Shown in pieces: positions 32,188-32,845 of a stretch of DNA of 32,845 bases. Position 1 is the first letter of the stretch. The number at the start of each line of letters is the position of its first letter. The position numbers were made by a program, and so were the translations under genes. This DNA is from Blastococcus sp. KM273128 (lineage in GTDB: Bacteria; Actinomycetota; Actinomycetes; Mycobacteriales; Geodermatophilaceae). The stretch lies in assembly GCF_021698975.1 (NCBI RefSeq), contig NZ_SSXA01000047.1, positions 1 to 32,845 on the forward strand. Direction: 5' to 3'. The notes below the pieces were generated by a model that searched no databases, had not been told where the DNA came from, and saw only the letters and a list, made by a program, of their open reading frames with translations.

Positions 32188-32697
32188 ATGGCCGACGAGC
32201 AGGCCCACCACGCGTGGCCGTCCGCGCCCGTCCCCTCCGTCCCGGGCGACGTGTGGCACTGGCAGCTCGAGGCGATGCACGTGGTGTCCCGGGTGCGCAC
32301 CGACCTGCGGGCCCGGATCGCCCACCCCTCGGTCTCCGCCGCCTCCACCGAGGACGCGCGCGACGGGCTGCTCCTGGTGTTCGAGGAGCTGGCGTCCAAC
32401 GCGCTGCGGCACGGCGGGGGCGACGTGCGCGCGCTGGTGGTCGCCGGCCCCGCGGGCTGGCTGCTCGACCTCAGCGACGAGGCACCCGACCGCCCGCCGG
32501 TGCCGGCCGTCGACCGGGACCCCGCGCTCGGCGGCATGGGGCTGCACCTGGTGGCCCAGCTCTCCACCGACTACGGCTGGGAGCAGCGGCCCGGGCGCAA
32601 GCACGTCTGGGCGCTGCTGCCCTCGGGCAAGGAGCCCGCCGAGCCGCTGCGCGAGCGGCTCCCCGAGCAGCGCTCCCCCGGCGTCGGCCGCGACTGA
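32188..32697 (+). CDS. RsbW-like ATP-binding protein, paralogue of 23971-24393
   Basis: 169-residue GHKL ATPase with N-box FEELASNALRHGGGDVRALV and lid region DRDPALGGMGLHLVAQL, ending KHVWALLPSG plus a 25-residue charged tail. It shares long near-identical stretches with the 140-residue protein at 23971 (PAVDRDP, ALRHGGG, KHVWALL), so the two arose by duplication. The partner is unknown; the neighbouring GAF-ANTAR gene suggests a shared stress-signalling locus. ATG 32188 has a GAGAGGA SD. Confidence 0.88.
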   Translation: MADEQAHHAWPSAPVPSVPGDVWHWQLEAMHVVSRVRTDLRARIAHPSVSAASTEDARDGLLLVFEELASNALRHGGGDVRALVVAGPAGWLLDLSDEAPDRPPVPAVDRDPALGGMGLHLVAQLSTDYGWEQRPGRKHVWALLPSGKEPAEPLRERLPEQRSPGVGRD

Positions 32698-32741
32698 CGG
32701 CCGCCCCGGCTCCTGCTCCCGCCGCCCCCCGGCGACGATCA

Positions 32742-32845
32742 GGTTCGGTGGTCTCAAGGAGCGGTCGCAACGCCACCGTTGTGATCGTCGGCTGAGAGTA
32801 GAGCGGCGAGTCGTTCGGCGGGGGTGTCCCAGCCGAGTGTCTCGC
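32742..32845. mobile_element. End of an IS30-family insertion sequence (cut by the window)
   Basis: The last ~100 bases hold the 3' end of an IS30-type transposase gene. From about 32743 there is a terminal sequence GGTTCGGTGGTCTCAAGGA, continuing GCGGTCGCAACGCC, of the kind found as IS30-family terminal repeats (GGT...GGTCTCAAG...CGCAAC). The left boundary is estimated; the other end and target duplication lie outside the window. Confidence 0.7.
32754..32845 (-). CDS. IS30-family transposase, C-terminal 29 residues (partial)
   Basis: Reading the reverse strand from the window edge gives ETLGWDTPAERLAALL, then SADDHNGGVATAP and a stop at 32754-32756. The TLGWxTPAE[RK]L pattern is the conserved C-terminus of IS30-type transposases, just after the catalytic DDE core. 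The 5' part lies beyond the window, so integrity is unknown. The stop sits about a dozen bases inside the element end, as is usual for this family. Confidence 0.75.
   Translation of the reverse strand, partial: ETLGWDTPAERLAALLSADDHNGGVATAP

Noticed and set aside
1..32845. tRNA, rRNA or complete insertion sequence
   Set aside because: No tRNA cloverleaf, rRNA segment or second IS end was recognised by eye. A covariance-model scan could still find small RNAs.

Overview
The window is very GC-rich (roughly 75% by eye). Third codon positions are almost all G or C, many starts are GTG, and many genes have no Shine-Dalgarno (SD) sequence. The gene content fits a free-living soil or rock actinobacterium: SpoIIE phosphatases with RsbW-like ATPases, GAF-ANTAR and MEDS sensors, a LigC-type ligase, YkoEDC and Mut7-C. 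I infer a member of the Geodermatophilaceae (Blastococcus, Geodermatophilus or Modestobacter), from gene style only.

Layout. (1) 1-4304: tail of an upstream gene, a hyuA-hyuB hydantoinase/oxoprolinase operon and a small acidic protein. (2) 4361-7831: an XRE/MmyB-like regulator divergent from a frameshifted membrane-protein gene, then DUF1992, a Nudix hydrolase and a frameshifted ATP-dependent DNA ligase. (3) 7897-11317: a membrane diguanylate cyclase, a MarR regulator and a MEDS-ATPase sensor. (4) 11479-16719: an rRNA guanine methyltransferase with a subfamily-I haloalkane dehalogenase, an SRPBCC-ArsR operon with a readable promoter and operator, a medium-chain reductase and a small membrane protein coupled to a hydrolase. 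(5) 16795-20823: rhodanese, GNAT, SDR, a frameshifted Ub-Mut7-C gene, and an NRAMP metal transporter preceded by a DtxR-type iron box. (6) 20824-23865: two tandem 24-bp perfect palindromes, a TPP riboswitch and the ykoE-ykoD-ykoC thiamine-precursor ECF transporter. (7) 23971-28713: an RsbW-like ATPase, a GAF/PAS/SpoIIE phosphatase, a 1.1-kb GC-extreme stretch with no convincing gene, and an unrecognised repeat protein. (8) 29040-32845: APC permease, nucleoside hydrolase, GAF-ANTAR regulator, a second RsbW-like ATPase, and the end of an IS30-family element running off the window.

Functional themes are signalling (SpoIIE phosphatase, three GHKL-type ATPases, ANTAR, GGDEF), small-molecule turnover (hydantoinase, dehalogenase, hydrolases, reductase) and import (metal, thiamine precursor, amino acid, nucleoside salvage). 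The least explained items are the tandem palindromes before the TPP riboswitch and the 38-residue-repeat protein at 28079-28713. Four genes each need one single-base correction to read through. That is either real decay or a sign of indel errors in the assembly, and it should be settled before any of the four is called a pseudogene.
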